Shown piece after piece: positions 50,627-59,605 of a stretch of DNA of 64,000 nucleotides. The position numbers and the translations under genes are program-made. Origin of the DNA: Paenibacillus monticola (lineage in GTDB: Bacteria > Bacillota > Bacilli > Paenibacillales > Paenibacillaceae); assembly GCF_009664975.1 (NCBI RefSeq), contig NZ_WJXB01000009.1, forward strand, positions 62,001-126,000, written 5' to 3'. The notes under the pieces are model-generated. The model saw only the letters and a program-made list of their open reading frames with translations, was not told the DNA's origin and ran no database searches. Numbering within the stretch: position 1 is the first letter of the stretch; every line of letters begins with the position of its first letter.

Positions 50627-51630
50627 TTGTACGGTTCGGTTATGTGGCAATGTCCACTGTTATCAAGGACTGCTCTCCATCCAAAACGATGACAATGGCC
50701 ACTTTCAAGAAGTTGGACGACCGCGAAGCTGCGCTGCGTCGTCTGGAGAACATCGCCCGCATGAACCTGCACAATACGCTGCGCCTGTTAAAGCATAATG
50801 CTGCTTCAGGGATTAAGGTTTACCGTCTCACCTCCAAGCTGATTCCGCTGGCGACGCATCCTGATTTGCAGGATTGGAATCCATTTGCGGCGTTGGTTGA
50901 GGAATTTGCCGAAGTGGGACAATATATCAAGAAACACGGGCTGCGGGTATCTTTTCATCCCGATCACTTTACAGTCCTTAGTACACCTCGTCCCGAGGTG
51001 CTGGAAAGCTCAATTCGGGATTTATGGCACCATACAGATATGCTGAATGCCATGGGACTAACGGCAACCGTTAAGAATAATATTCATATTGGCGGTGCAT
51101 ATGGGGACAAGCCTGTGGCAGCGGCACGGTTTCAGGAGCATTTTGCTGATCTGCCAATAGAGCTGCAGGAACGCATTACGCTGGAGAATGATGACAAGAC
51201 ATTTAACGCAGTGGAGACGCTGGCTGTAAGCCGGAGTCTTGGGTTGCCGATGGTGCTGGATATTCATCACCAGTGGGTGAACAATGAAGGGGAGCTTCCG
51301 TGGGAGCTCTGGCCTGACATTCAACGAACATGGAAGTCTCCACTGGCGCTGAAGGATGTTCTGCCGGGAGAGCTTTTGCCGCCCAAAATTCACGTTTCGA
51401 GTCCTCGCAGCCCATCTGAGCCACGGAGTCATGCTGATGGGGTCGAGCCTGCGCCCTTGCTTGCTTTTCTGAGGCGCATAGCGGCTGTTACTCCTGCGGT
51501 TGATGTTATGATTGAAGCGAAGTCGAAGGACGGAGCATTGTTTGAATTAATGGAGGCGCTGAAGGAGCTGGCGCAAGCGGGCAACGGAATTACTCTTTTA
51601 GACGGAGCTAGCGTTAATATTGAACCTTAA
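50623..51630 (+). CDS. uvsE: UV DNA damage endonuclease
   Basis: A 335-residue UvdE/UvsE, TIM-barrel repair nuclease: MIVRFGYVAMS start, LTSKLIPLATHPDLQDWNP, VSFHPDHFTVLSTPRPEV, ITLENDDKTF, MVLDIHHQWVN and a final VDVMIEAKSKDGA, which supply the His/Glu/Asp metal ligands. It nicks 5' to UV photoproducts; common in spore formers. Overlaps the small upstream gene by 4 bp. Confidence 0.96.
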   Translation: MIVRFGYVAMSTVIKDCSPSKTMTMATFKKLDDREAALRRLENIARMNLHNTLRLLKHNAASGIKVYRLTSKLIPLATHPDLQDWNPFAALVEEFAEVGQYIKKHGLRVSFHPDHFTVLSTPRPEVLESSIRDLWHHTDMLNAMGLTATVKNNIHIGGAYGDKPVAAARFQEHFADLPIELQERITLENDDKTFNAVETLAVSRSLGLPMVLDIHHQWVNNEGELPWELWPDIQRTWKSPLALKDVLPGELLPPKIHVSSPRSPSEPRSHADGVEPAPLLAFLRRIAAVTPAVDVMIEAKSKDGALFELMEALKELAQAGNGITLLDGASVNIEP

Positions 51631-51768
51631 ACTAGGATAATATGAAGATATGATCAGAACACGGGGCCAGTCTTTACTTGATAAGTGACCAGAAATAGGG
51701 TACGTTGAATGAAACTGAGGAGTGAGTGGAGCTTAGGCTCTATGAAACTTTGATAAGGAGTTAGGGAA

Positions 51769-52539
51769 ATGGGAGAATTGCTCACGGGCAAAAATATCGT
51801 CGTTATGGGCGTGGCGAATGACCGCAGTATCGCTTGGGCAATTGCCAAAAGCTTGTCTGAACAAGGAGCACGCCTTGCATTTACATATGAGAACGAACGG
51901 GTAGAAAGCCGGGTGCGTAAGCTGGCAGAGACTCTTCCAGACTCGGTAATTCTGCCCTGTGATGTAACAGTGGATGCGGATATTGACAATCTTGCTGTAG
52001 AGCTACAGGAGAATTTCGGTGTACTTCACGGTATCGTTCATAGTATTGCATATGCTAAGAGTGAGGATTTGGAAGGACGTTTTGCCGATACCTCCCGTGC
52101 TGGTTTTGCACTGGCAAATGACATCAGTGCATATTCACTGGTTGCTGTAGCGCAGCGTCTGCATACTCTAATGACTGAGGGGGGATCGGTCCTCACGATG
52201 ACATATATGGGCTCGCAGCGTGTGTTGCGTAATTACAACGTGATGGGTGTGGCCAAGGCAGCACTGGAAGCCTCGGTTCGTTATTTGGCAAGTGATCTTG
52301 GACCAGACAATATTCGTGTGAATGCAATATCGGCAGGTCCCATTCGTACATTGTCGGCGAAAGGTATTAGTGATTTCAACACCATTCTCCGTATTGTGGA
52401 GGAAAAAGCACCGCTGCGGCGGGGCACGGATACGGCAGAAGTTGGAGATACGGCCATGTTCATGATGAGTCATCTGTCACGCGGAATTACTGGAGAAGTG
52501 ATTTATGTCGATGGGGGTTACCACATCATCGGCGGTTAA
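51769..52539 (+). CDS. fabI: Enoyl-[acyl-carrier-protein] reductase (NADH/NADPH)
   Basis: A 256-residue FabI: LTGKNIVVMGVANDRSIAWAIAKSL nucleotide-binding start, HSIAYAK, the YxxxxxxK active site in NYNVMGVAKAALEASVRYLA, and SAGPIRTLSAKGI. It carries out the last reduction in each cycle of fatty-acid elongation. A TAAGGAGTTAGGG ribosome site precedes the ATG. I did not find a clear FapR operator upstream. Confidence 0.97.
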   Translation: MGELLTGKNIVVMGVANDRSIAWAIAKSLSEQGARLAFTYENERVESRVRKLAETLPDSVILPCDVTVDADIDNLAVELQENFGVLHGIVHSIAYAKSEDLEGRFADTSRAGFALANDISAYSLVAVAQRLHTLMTEGGSVLTMTYMGSQRVLRNYNVMGVAKAALEASVRYLASDLGPDNIRVNAISAGPIRTLSAKGISDFNTILRIVEEKAPLRRGTDTAEVGDTAMFMMSHLSRGITGEVIYVDGGYHIIGG

Positions 52540-52590
52540 CGTTCATGCTGTGGAGTCCACGATTATTTCTAAAGAAAGCGGAGTGAAGAG

Positions 52591-53475
52591 ATGAGTCCTA
52601 TAGATCCTAATAACAAGAATGAAAGGGAACCTTATGTAGTTAGTGGCAAGGGATATACAGCCGTTGCCATTAGCGCTGCTGCCAAGGCCGGGGAATGGAT
52701 CAAGAGCAGACAGGGGCAGGTAAAGGAACTCGGCACTAAGACATCAGCCCAGGATCTTGTTACGGAAGTGGACAAGGGCGTGGAACAGATGATTCGCAGG
52801 CTGATTCTGACCCATTATTCCGATCATGCTATTCTCGGAGAAGAGGGCGTTCCACCAGGCGCAGCTGCGGCTACAGCAGCAGTGGAAGAAGTCCGGGAGA
52901 ACGATTATTTATGGATTGTAGATCCTGTGGATGGCACCACAAATTTTGTACATGGATTTCCGTTTTACTGCGTCTCTATTGCCCTGGTGGTTCGAGGTGA
53001 ATTAACAGTCGGTGTTATCTATGATCCAATCCGGGATGAAATGTTCGTTGCTGAAAAAGGTAAAGGCGCCTATATGCATGGTGTTCCTACTAAGGTTTCT
53101 GTGGAAAATGAATTTGGAGACAGCCTGATTGCTATGGGCTTCCCTCCGGATCGAGAATTCGCGCAGCCCGTGAATATGGCGGGACTGCAAAGTATTCTTC
53201 CACAGATTCGTGGCGTACGCGCAGGCGGTTCCGCTGCACTGCATCTAGCCTATGTGGCAGCAGGTCGGGTAGATGGATACTGGGAAGTCGGCTTGAACCC
53301 TTGGGATTGTGCGGCGGGCGTATTGCTTATATTAGAATCAGGCGGGAAGGTTACGGATACACTGGGAAGACCGTATGATATCAGTACACGTCATATAGTA
53401 GCAAGTAATGGACGTATTCATGATTATCTGGTGAAGTCCTTGGTGGATGCCGAAGCAACCGGATATAAGCTTTAG
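52591..53475 (+). CDS. suhB: Inositol monophosphatase family protein (SuhB-like)
   Basis: A 294-residue Mg-dependent phosphatase with LGEEGVP, LWIVDPVDGTTNFVHGFP (metal-binding), GVIYDPIRDEMFVAEKGKGAY and NPWDCAAGVLLILESGGKVTD. It hydrolyses myo-inositol-1-phosphate or related sugar phosphates. An N-terminal tail of about 20 hydrophilic residues is added. It is followed 12 bp later by a small gene, probably in the same transcript. Confidence 0.93.
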   Translation: MSPIDPNNKNEREPYVVSGKGYTAVAISAAAKAGEWIKSRQGQVKELGTKTSAQDLVTEVDKGVEQMIRRLILTHYSDHAILGEEGVPPGAAAATAAVEEVRENDYLWIVDPVDGTTNFVHGFPFYCVSIALVVRGELTVGVIYDPIRDEMFVAEKGKGAYMHGVPTKVSVENEFGDSLIAMGFPPDREFAQPVNMAGLQSILPQIRGVRAGGSAALHLAYVAAGRVDGYWEVGLNPWDCAAGVLLILESGGKVTDTLGRPYDISTRHIVASNGRIHDYLVKSLVDAEATGYKL

Positions 53476-53487
53476 GAGGTTACTGGC

Positions 53488-53778
53488 ATGAGCGAAAAAG
53501 ATGATTTGGAGCGCAAACTAAGTGAACTGCTGGAAGATGGCGAGATGGAGCAGGAAGACCGGACGGCCAAGGAAATTCGGCAAATTTCACCCAAATATGA
53601 AATTCGTATTCAGACCACACTTGATCCCATTGTGGAAGAGACGCGGCGTTACCGTAAGATAGGTCACGAATTGGATGACCGTTACGACAAATATTTGGAA
53701 CGGACTCGTGGGAATTCTGACCTGAAAGGTATTTCTACCCAAGGACAGGATACGGAATCCGGCAAGAGCCAAGAATAG
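53488..53778 (+). CDS. Small highly charged protein of unknown function
   Basis: A 96-residue protein, very hydrophilic, with acidic helices (DDLERKLSELLEDGEMEQEDRTAKEI), a central IRIQTTLDPIVEETRRYRKIGHELDDRYDKYLERT and a flexible Ser/Gly/Gln tail. No family recognised. A TTTAGGAGG site precedes the ATG, and a terminator follows 16 bp after the stop. Confidence 0.75.
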   Translation: MSEKDDLERKLSELLEDGEMEQEDRTAKEIRQISPKYEIRIQTTLDPIVEETRRYRKIGHELDDRYDKYLERTRGNSDLKGISTQGQDTESGKSQE

Positions 53779-53793
53779 CCATGGATCATACTG

Positions 53794-53830
53794 AAGAGCG
53801 GTTTCCTGGATACGGGAAACCGCTCTTTTG
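53794..53830 (+). terminator. Rho-independent terminator
   Basis: AAGAGCGGTTTCC / GGGAAACCGCTCTTTT stem and T run. It shows that the next gene cannot start upstream of about 53830. Confidence 0.93.
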
Positions 53831-53882
53831 CACAGCTGGCCGGAATGGTAGAATAGAATTATTACGAATGGGGAGAGATACG

Positions 53883-55175
53883 ATGCTGAACTTTTGTAAA
53901 AAGACTCTGGTAGCTGGCGCAAGTAGTCTGCTGTTATTCTCTGTACTGATAGGCGCAGGTGCCGGGTCGGCTAATGCGGCAGAAGCGGCGATTGTATCAC
54001 AAAGCCCGCAGCAGGATGTCTTTCGCATCGTAGCGCTTGGGGATTCCATAACAGCCGGTTATGAGCCGGGAATGACGGAAAGCACAAAGCCCTACGGATA
54101 CGCAGAGAGATTACTAGAGCAAGGCTGGTATCACGGTAGAAGCGCGCTGAACAATTACGGAATCCTAGGATTGACTACAACCGGGTTAAGTAATTATACG
54201 GAAGCCATCAGACAGGGCACGGCGACAACCCCTGATGGAATTCAGGCAGGGCTTCCTGATCCGCGGATTGCCCAGTTTGCTGCTCTAGTTCCACAAGTGA
54301 GAGCGGAGCTTACGGAAGCCGATCTTATTACCATTACGATTGGTGGAAATGATGTGAGCAGCCTGCTTCTACAGGCGGGTGAACTGAGCGAGGCAGAATT
54401 TGCCTCTAAGGTCGAGCAATTGCTTGCCGTATATTCGTCCAATGTGAAAGCTTCACTGGAGAATATACGCTCGATAAATCCCCAGGCGACGATTATATTG
54501 GCTGATCAATATCAGCCTGCACCCAAAATTGCTGCAGGTCAGACCTACACCAAGCTTATGAGCGCAGCGGAACGATTTACAGCTGCTGCGGAAAGCGTCG
54601 TTGCAAGCGTAAACCAGAACGGAGCGCCAGTGCTGTTAGCTCATGTAGCGGCACAGTTCGCAGGTGTGGAAGGTTCGCTGACACATATTATTGGGGCAGG
54701 CGACCCCGATTTCCATCCAACGCAGCTTGGATATGAGAAGATCGCGCGAGTGTTTACTGAGCTGCAATGGGGAGCGTATCGTACGCCAGCTGTAGCCGCG
54801 ATGACATCTGCGGCTGTACCGATGGCGATTGTTGTTAATGGGGTAGAGTTGAACACCCCCAATAAGCCGATCCTTAAGAATGGCCAGAATTTTTTGGCGC
54901 TAAAAGATGTTCTGAATGCAGTAGGAGCAACCGGGAAGTGGGATAACAAAACCTCCAGTGCAACAATTATCTACGGTGGGCGGACGGTCGTTATTACAAT
55001 CGGCGCGAAGTTCATTAAGGTAAATGGGGCAAATGTAGCGATTGATACACCAGCATTTCTGCAAAAGGTAGGCAAAGAGGATAAAACCTACTTACCACTC
55101 GCTGCGCTGGCAACAGGTCTTGGCTTTGATGTGAATTACAGCAGCCAACTGCGGACAGCTTTCATTAATCCATAA
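53883..55175 (+). CDS. Secreted SGNH/GDSL hydrolase with copper-amine-oxidase-like C-terminal domain
   Basis: A 430-residue exported protein: signal peptide of about 32 residues ending SANAAEA, an SGNH hydrolase (about 45-300) with block I ALGDSITAG (Ser55), block III GGNDVS and block V DPDFHPTQLGYEKIA, then a C-terminal domain (about 317-430; VVNGVELNTPNKPILKNGQNFLALKDVLNAVGATGKWDN) like the N-terminal 'stalk' domain of copper amine oxidases (PF07833), common in exported Paenibacillus proteins. Possible lipase, esterase or peptidoglycan deacylase; substrate unknown. ATG 53883 follows GGGGAGAG. Confidence 0.92.
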   Translation: MLNFCKKTLVAGASSLLLFSVLIGAGAGSANAAEAAIVSQSPQQDVFRIVALGDSITAGYEPGMTESTKPYGYAERLLEQGWYHGRSALNNYGILGLTTTGLSNYTEAIRQGTATTPDGIQAGLPDPRIAQFAALVPQVRAELTEADLITITIGGNDVSSLLLQAGELSEAEFASKVEQLLAVYSSNVKASLENIRSINPQATIILADQYQPAPKIAAGQTYTKLMSAAERFTAAAESVVASVNQNGAPVLLAHVAAQFAGVEGSLTHIIGAGDPDFHPTQLGYEKIARVFTELQWGAYRTPAVAAMTSAAVPMAIVVNGVELNTPNKPILKNGQNFLALKDVLNAVGATGKWDNKTSSATIIYGGRTVVITIGAKFIKVNGANVAIDTPAFLQKVGKEDKTYLPLAALATGLGFDVNYSSQLRTAFINP

Positions 55176-55247
55176 TACTGCATATTCTAAAATTAATCGC
55201 AGAACCCTTTTTATATTAAATTAAGCCTGTAAGGCAAAGGTGGATGA

Positions 55248-55853
55248 ATGTTGTTGATTGCTAAATTTAATGCTGATTATATCATTACAATGGATGATAT
55301 CGTACGGGAAGGCCATCCTGTGCTCCGTACTGTAACAGATCCAGTAAAACTTCCCTTGCAGAAGGAGGTACGTGAGGCGCTGCAATGTATGATGCAGTTT
55401 CTAAAGAACAGCCAGAATCCGGAGATTTCAAATCAATATAAACTGCGCTCTGGAGTAGGGATATCTGCGAATCAAATTGGTCTGAACCAGCGGATGTTCG
55501 CAATGTATCTGACCGATGCTAAGGGGAATATAGTTGAACATGCTCTGTTTAACCCCAAAATCATCAGTCATTCACTGTCCATGATTTATTTGCCGGAAAG
55601 CGAAGGCTGTCTGTCTGTTGACCGCCCAATACATGGTTTTGTGCCGAGGTATGAAACAGTTAAACTGAAGGCTTATAATCTGGATGGCAAGGAGGTTGTC
55701 CTGAGATTTAAGGGCTACCAAGCTATCGTTGTCCAACATGAAATAGATCATCTGGATGGCATTATGTTTTTTGACCGGATCAATAAGGAGAATCCCTTTA
55801 AGCTGCCGCAGGGTGTGGAGATCCGAAGTCTGTATGAACCGAGGAGTAAATAA
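55248..55853 (+). CDS. def: Peptide deformylase
   Basis: A 201-residue type-2 deformylase of the Bacillus YkrB class. Motif 2 EGCLSV (119-124) and motif 3 QHEIDH (163-168) hold the metal ligands Cys121, His164, His168 and catalytic Glu165. Motif 1 reads GVGISANQIG (69-78) instead of the usual GVGLAAPQIG. It removes formyl groups from new proteins. ATG 55248 follows AAAGGTGG by 5 nt; MDDIVREGHPVLR from residue 15 aligns with the usual N-terminus. Confidence 0.93.
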   Translation: MLLIAKFNADYIITMDDIVREGHPVLRTVTDPVKLPLQKEVREALQCMMQFLKNSQNPEISNQYKLRSGVGISANQIGLNQRMFAMYLTDAKGNIVEHALFNPKIISHSLSMIYLPESEGCLSVDRPIHGFVPRYETVKLKAYNLDGKEVVLRFKGYQAIVVQHEIDHLDGIMFFDRINKENPFKLPQGVEIRSLYEPRSK

Positions 55854-55861
55854 CCAAAGTT

Positions 55862-55902
55862 AACGGTCTTTGTCCCGATATGGGAGAACGGCCGTTTTTT
55901 CT
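55862..55902 (+). terminator. Rho-independent terminator after def
   Basis: AACGG / CCGTT outer stem with inner CCC/GGG, then TTTTTT. Confidence 0.7.
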
Positions 55903-55978
55903 TGTAAGGGGAGAATAGTGATACAATCATTAATTATAGCGCCCTATTGCGGTAGCTTAGCTTACATAAGGGGGATTT

Positions 55979-56218
55979 ATGGGCGATACCTACATGATGA
56001 CTACCATCTATATATTATTAGCACTATTGATCATTTTCACGTTTATCTACAGGATTCGAAAGCAGATTTTTAGAAAGTATATTTATGCCCAAGCAGCGAT
56101 GATCATAAGTTTCATTCTAGTTTCTCTAGCTTTGGGGGGCGTCTCTTTATGGATACGGCTGGCAGCATTATTAGTAATAATTGTTATATTTATGTATGGT
56201 AGACGGAGTGAAATATAA
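55979..56218 (+). CDS. Small membrane protein of unknown function
   Basis: A 79-residue protein with three hydrophobic segments (about 7-24, 37-53, 57-72) separated by basic loops (YRIRKQIFRKY). No family recognised. AAGGGGGA precedes the ATG. It lies 29 bp upstream of the next unknown gene, so the two may be cotranscribed. Confidence 0.7.
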   Translation: MGDTYMMTTIYILLALLIIFTFIYRIRKQIFRKYIYAQAAMIISFILVSLALGGVSLWIRLAALLVIIVIFMYGRRSEI

Positions 56219-56247
56219 GGTGGATTTATTATTAGGGAGGGAATTAA

Positions 56248-56868
56248 ATGGGCTGGAGCACAAGCGCATTAAGAGGAATACCCAATGATTATAATGATGA
56301 GGCGAAGAAGATTGATGAACAGATTTTGGGGTTGATCCAGCAACGCAAAGCCATTAGCGGCGGAAAACGTCTTTTCCCGGAACAAGAGGTTTTGGAGCAA
56401 TGGGCAGCTAAGTTTGACCTTGAGCTTAACCAAATATCGCTTATTCTGAGCAGCCTTAATGAAGGTTTGCCCAGACGCCACTTTTGGGACGAGCCAGGGT
56501 TACTGTTGGGTGTCCTTCCGATCATGAAGAGAATAGTAACCGAGGATTTCGAATATGTGCTTTCCCATGCGATGCAGCATGAGAAGCTCAGCATTGTCAC
56601 TTTGGAGATTAAGTACCTGAAAGAAACAACGGATCAGGTTCATATCAGACCGACGCTTGATTTGGTAGTCCTGAGCGACACGGAGTATGAGGTGACTCGA
56701 AACCATGGTCACGGCGGCGGCGGGCAGATCCAAATGCGGTTTATGGTCTCACCTCCGCTACCTAATGATCTGACTTCCGTTGAATTTTCTCTGGTGCCCG
56801 GCAGCGACAGATTTATGGGGCCTTCTTACGAGGAGATCAAGTTGGACAAGCAGATTGATTTCTATTAA
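56248..56868 (+). CDS. Conserved-looking soluble protein of unknown function
   Basis: A 206-residue protein not matched to a family. The N-terminal helix DEAKKIDEQILGLIQQRKAISGGKRLFPEQ looks like a chorismate-mutase-like helix but lacks the rest of that fold; the C-terminal half is beta-rich with a His/Gly-rich turn NHGHGGGGQIQMRFMVSP. No signal peptide or membrane span. AGGGAGGG precedes the ATG and a terminator follows. Confidence 0.75.
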   Translation: MGWSTSALRGIPNDYNDEAKKIDEQILGLIQQRKAISGGKRLFPEQEVLEQWAAKFDLELNQISLILSSLNEGLPRRHFWDEPGLLLGVLPIMKRIVTEDFEYVLSHAMQHEKLSIVTLEIKYLKETTDQVHIRPTLDLVVLSDTEYEVTRNHGHGGGGQIQMRFMVSPPLPNDLTSVEFSLVPGSDRFMGPSYEEIKLDKQIDFY

Positions 56869-56890
56869 GTGATTCATTGAATCTAACAGT

Positions 56891-56933
56891 AAAAATAGCC
56901 CATCGCAGATTAATACCTGCAGTGGGCTATTTT
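56891..56933. terminator. Bidirectional rho-independent terminator
   Basis: AAAAATAGCCCA / GTGGGCTATTTT stem with inner CGCAG/CTGCAG-like pairing, between the convergent unknown gene and hemL. Confidence 0.88.
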
Positions 56934-56998
56934 CGAATATATTACGCCAGAAAATATAGTTTATTCTATTCCACCAAGCTGGATTCATGCAACGAATT

Positions 56999-58315
56999 CT
57001 ACTGCTCTGTTGCCATGGCGCTGAAGGATTCCTCAGCCGCTTCCAGCGTAGCATCAATATCTGCATCCGTATGCGCCGTAGTCAGGAACCAGGCTTCATA
57101 TTTCGACGGGGCCAGGTTGATCCCCCGGTTTAGCATATGCCGGAAAAAGCTGGCGAATCTTTCGCCGTCCGTATCCTGTGCTTCTTCGTAGTTCGTAATC
57201 GGATGATCGCAGAAATGGGTGGAGAAGGAGCCGCGAATGCGGTTAATGGTCAGCGGAATGCCATGGCGGTCCGCTGATTGCTGAAGTCCGTCTGCCAGAC
57301 GGTTGGCCAGACGTTCCATCTCGTCATACACACCTTCAGCGCGCAACACCTCAAGGCAGGCTATTCCTGCCGAGATGGAGGCCGGATTTCCTGCCATCGT
57401 ACCGGCCTGGTAAGCCGGGCCGAGCGGAGCAACCTGTTCCATCACTTCTTTGCGGCCGCCGTAAGCGCCGATTGGCAGGCCACCACCGATGATTTTGCCA
57501 AGCGCGGTCAAGTCAGGCGTAATATCATGATGGTTCTCCAGTCCGGCATAGGTCTGTGTGGAGCCGTAGTGGAAGCGGAAAGCTGTAATGACTTCATCAT
57601 AAATAACTAGTGAGCCATTATCGTGAGTCAGCTTGCAGAGGCCTTCTAGGAAGCCGGGCTGTGGCATAACCATGCCGAAATTGCCGACAATCGGTTCTAC
57701 CATAACAGCCGCAACATCTTCGCCCCATTTCTCCAACGCTTCCTGCAGACTGTCCAAATCATTGAAGGGAACGGTAATTACCTCCTGCGCAATGCTCTTG
57801 GGAACTCCCGCACTGTCCGGAATGCCTAACGTGGACGGCCCGGAACCTGCGGCTACAAGCACAAGGTCAGAATGGCCATGGTAACAGCCAGCGAACTTGA
57901 CGATCTTACTGCGCTTAGTAAAGGCACGTGCTACACGGATGGTTGTCATTACGGCTTCCGTACCTGAATTGACAAACCGCACCTTATCCATGGAGGGAAT
58001 AGCTTCTTTTAGCATTTTGGCCAGCGTGATTTCGAGCTGTGTCGGTGTGCCGTAAAGAACGCCATTCTCTGCAGCCGCGATAATCGCTGATGTGATATGA
58101 GGATGCGCATGACCGGTAATGATCGGTCCATAAGCTGCCAGATAATCTATGTACCGATTGCCGTCTTCGTCCCAAAAGTTAGACCCGCTGGCCCGCTTCA
58201 TAAATACGGGTGCACCGCCGCCGACAGCTTTGAAGGAACGGGAGGGACTGTTGACCCCTCCAACGATATGCAATAAGGCTTCCTGATATAATTTCTCTGA
58301 TGTAGAACGGTTCAT
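56999..58315 (-). CDS. hemL: Glutamate-1-semialdehyde 2,1-aminomutase
   Basis: A 438-residue PLP enzyme: GGVNSPSRSFKAVGG, FVNSGTEAVMTTIRVARAFT, KFAGCYHGHSD, VIYDEVITAFRFHYG, and the PLP lysine in ALGKIIGGGLPIGAYGG. It makes 5-aminolevulinate in the C5 heme pathway. It stands alone, away from a hemA-hemB cluster, so it may be the second paralogue (GsaB type). AAAGGATG precedes the ATG. Confidence 0.95.
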   Translation of the reverse strand: MNRSTSEKLYQEALLHIVGGVNSPSRSFKAVGGGAPVFMKRASGSNFWDEDGNRYIDYLAAYGPIITGHAHPHITSAIIAAAENGVLYGTPTQLEITLAKMLKEAIPSMDKVRFVNSGTEAVMTTIRVARAFTKRSKIVKFAGCYHGHSDLVLVAAGSGPSTLGIPDSAGVPKSIAQEVITVPFNDLDSLQEALEKWGEDVAAVMVEPIVGNFGMVMPQPGFLEGLCKLTHDNGSLVIYDEVITAFRFHYGSTQTYAGLENHHDITPDLTALGKIIGGGLPIGAYGGRKEVMEQVAPLGPAYQAGTMAGNPASISAGIACLEVLRAEGVYDEMERLANRLADGLQQSADRHGIPLTINRIRGSFSTHFCDHPITNYEEAQDTDGERFASFFRHMLNRGINLAPSKYEAWFLTTAHTDADIDATLEAAEESFSAMATEQ

Positions 58316-58450
58316 GTATTAGTCATCCTTTCTTGTTCTTCTTATCCATACTCAAGGGAACGGGCGAACTGGCGGTGAATTCCGCTGTCCGCCCGTCTTG
58401 TTGTAAGTACGGTAATATTCAACTCTAATCATACTCATGCTATATAATTT

Positions 58451-59503
58451 TTAGTTGGCTCCAGTAGTTGCGTTAGCACTGCTACCTGCCGAAGCTTCCG
58501 GCGAAGCAGAGGGTGCAGGATCGCTCAGAGTGTCCTGCACGAATTGTTGTAATTCCTCGTCGCTGCTTACGCCGATTACAGCCGAGCCACCGCTTGTCTT
58601 CTCTTCCACAAGCAGATCCATCGGTGGAATTTGCGCATTGCCACTCATGGTGCTGGAGTAACCTACGTTCGCAAGCTTCCACATATCATTTACCGACAGG
58701 TTGGTGTCGATATAAGGCGTGACCTCGCCAAGAATGCTAGGCAGCTTGATAAGTGAAGTAGTGCTCTTCACCTTGTCTGCAACAGCGCTAAGGAATCCCC
58801 GCTGACGTTCGGTCCGAGTGAAATCGGAGGTAGCATCATGTCGAAAGCGTACATATTGCAGCGCCATATTGCCGTCGAGATGCTGGAAGCCTTTTTTTAA
58901 ATCAATGTCGTATTCAGGGCCGTCAGCAATAGTCTTGTAGACCATGTCCTTCTCAACATCGTAATCGATGCCGCCCACAGCATCTACCAGCTTAATGAAG
59001 CCTTGGAAATCCGTGTAGACATAATATTGAATCGGGATGCCGAGCAGGTCGCTTACCGTCTGCATCGCCGTGTTGGGTCCATGTGTAATGGCTGTATTGA
59101 TGCGGTCCTTACCGTGATCAGGAATAGATACGTACGTATCCCGCAGAATGGAGAATACATGAATCTTCTTCTTCACCGGATCAAGAGAGGCCACCAGCAT
59201 CGTATCCGAGCGCGGAACTTCACCCTTCTTCACACCCCGGGCATCCACGCCCATGAGTAGAATATTAACGGGTTCCGTACCTTCCCAATTTGGAGGATCT
59301 GGGGTATCCACATCGACAGTTTCTACATTCTGAAAGGGCGAGTTTTCGCCATCCTTTTGCATACTGTCAAGCTGATTGTAGATTGAGCTGAAATAGTAAA
59401 CTATGAAGCCGATAATTAGGAGAAGAATAATAGCGAGTGTCCAAAGCAGTGGCTTCTTCTTTGATTTCCCGGCTTTTGCGTGCCTTTTATTTCGTGGTGG
59501 CAT
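58451..59503 (-). CDS. LytR-CpsA-Psr (LCP) family cell-wall polymer transferase
   Basis: A 350-residue protein with a short basic cytosolic start, one membrane span (about 20-42) and an external LCP domain: MLVASLDPVKKKIHVFSILRDTYVSIP, DRINTAITHG, VDAVGGIDYDV, YVRFRHDATSDFTRTERQRGFL, where Arg and Asp residues bind the polyprenyl diphosphate. It attaches teichoic acid or other glycopolymers to peptidoglycan. A Ser/Ala-rich tail ends the protein. ATG 59503 follows AAAGGAAG; an alternative ATG lies 7 codons upstream. Confidence 0.95.
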   Translation of the reverse strand: MPPRNKRHAKAGKSKKKPLLWTLAIILLLIIGFIVYYFSSIYNQLDSMQKDGENSPFQNVETVDVDTPDPPNWEGTEPVNILLMGVDARGVKKGEVPRSDTMLVASLDPVKKKIHVFSILRDTYVSIPDHGKDRINTAITHGPNTAMQTVSDLLGIPIQYYVYTDFQGFIKLVDAVGGIDYDVEKDMVYKTIADGPEYDIDLKKGFQHLDGNMALQYVRFRHDATSDFTRTERQRGFLSAVADKVKSTTSLIKLPSILGEVTPYIDTNLSVNDMWKLANVGYSSTMSGNAQIPPMDLLVEEKTSGGSAVIGVSSDEELQQFVQDTLSDPAPSASPEASAGSSANATTGAN

Positions 59504-59605
59504 TTCTCGTTCTTCCTTTCGCATTTACATTCTCTACATTATAATTTCTTTTAGGGATACAAGCAATTTAGGAATAATAATCCATAAACTTAAGGAGATA
59601 AACGA

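Noticed and set aside
51631..51768. FapR-type operator before fabI
   Set aside because: No sequence resembling the FapR palindrome could be found.
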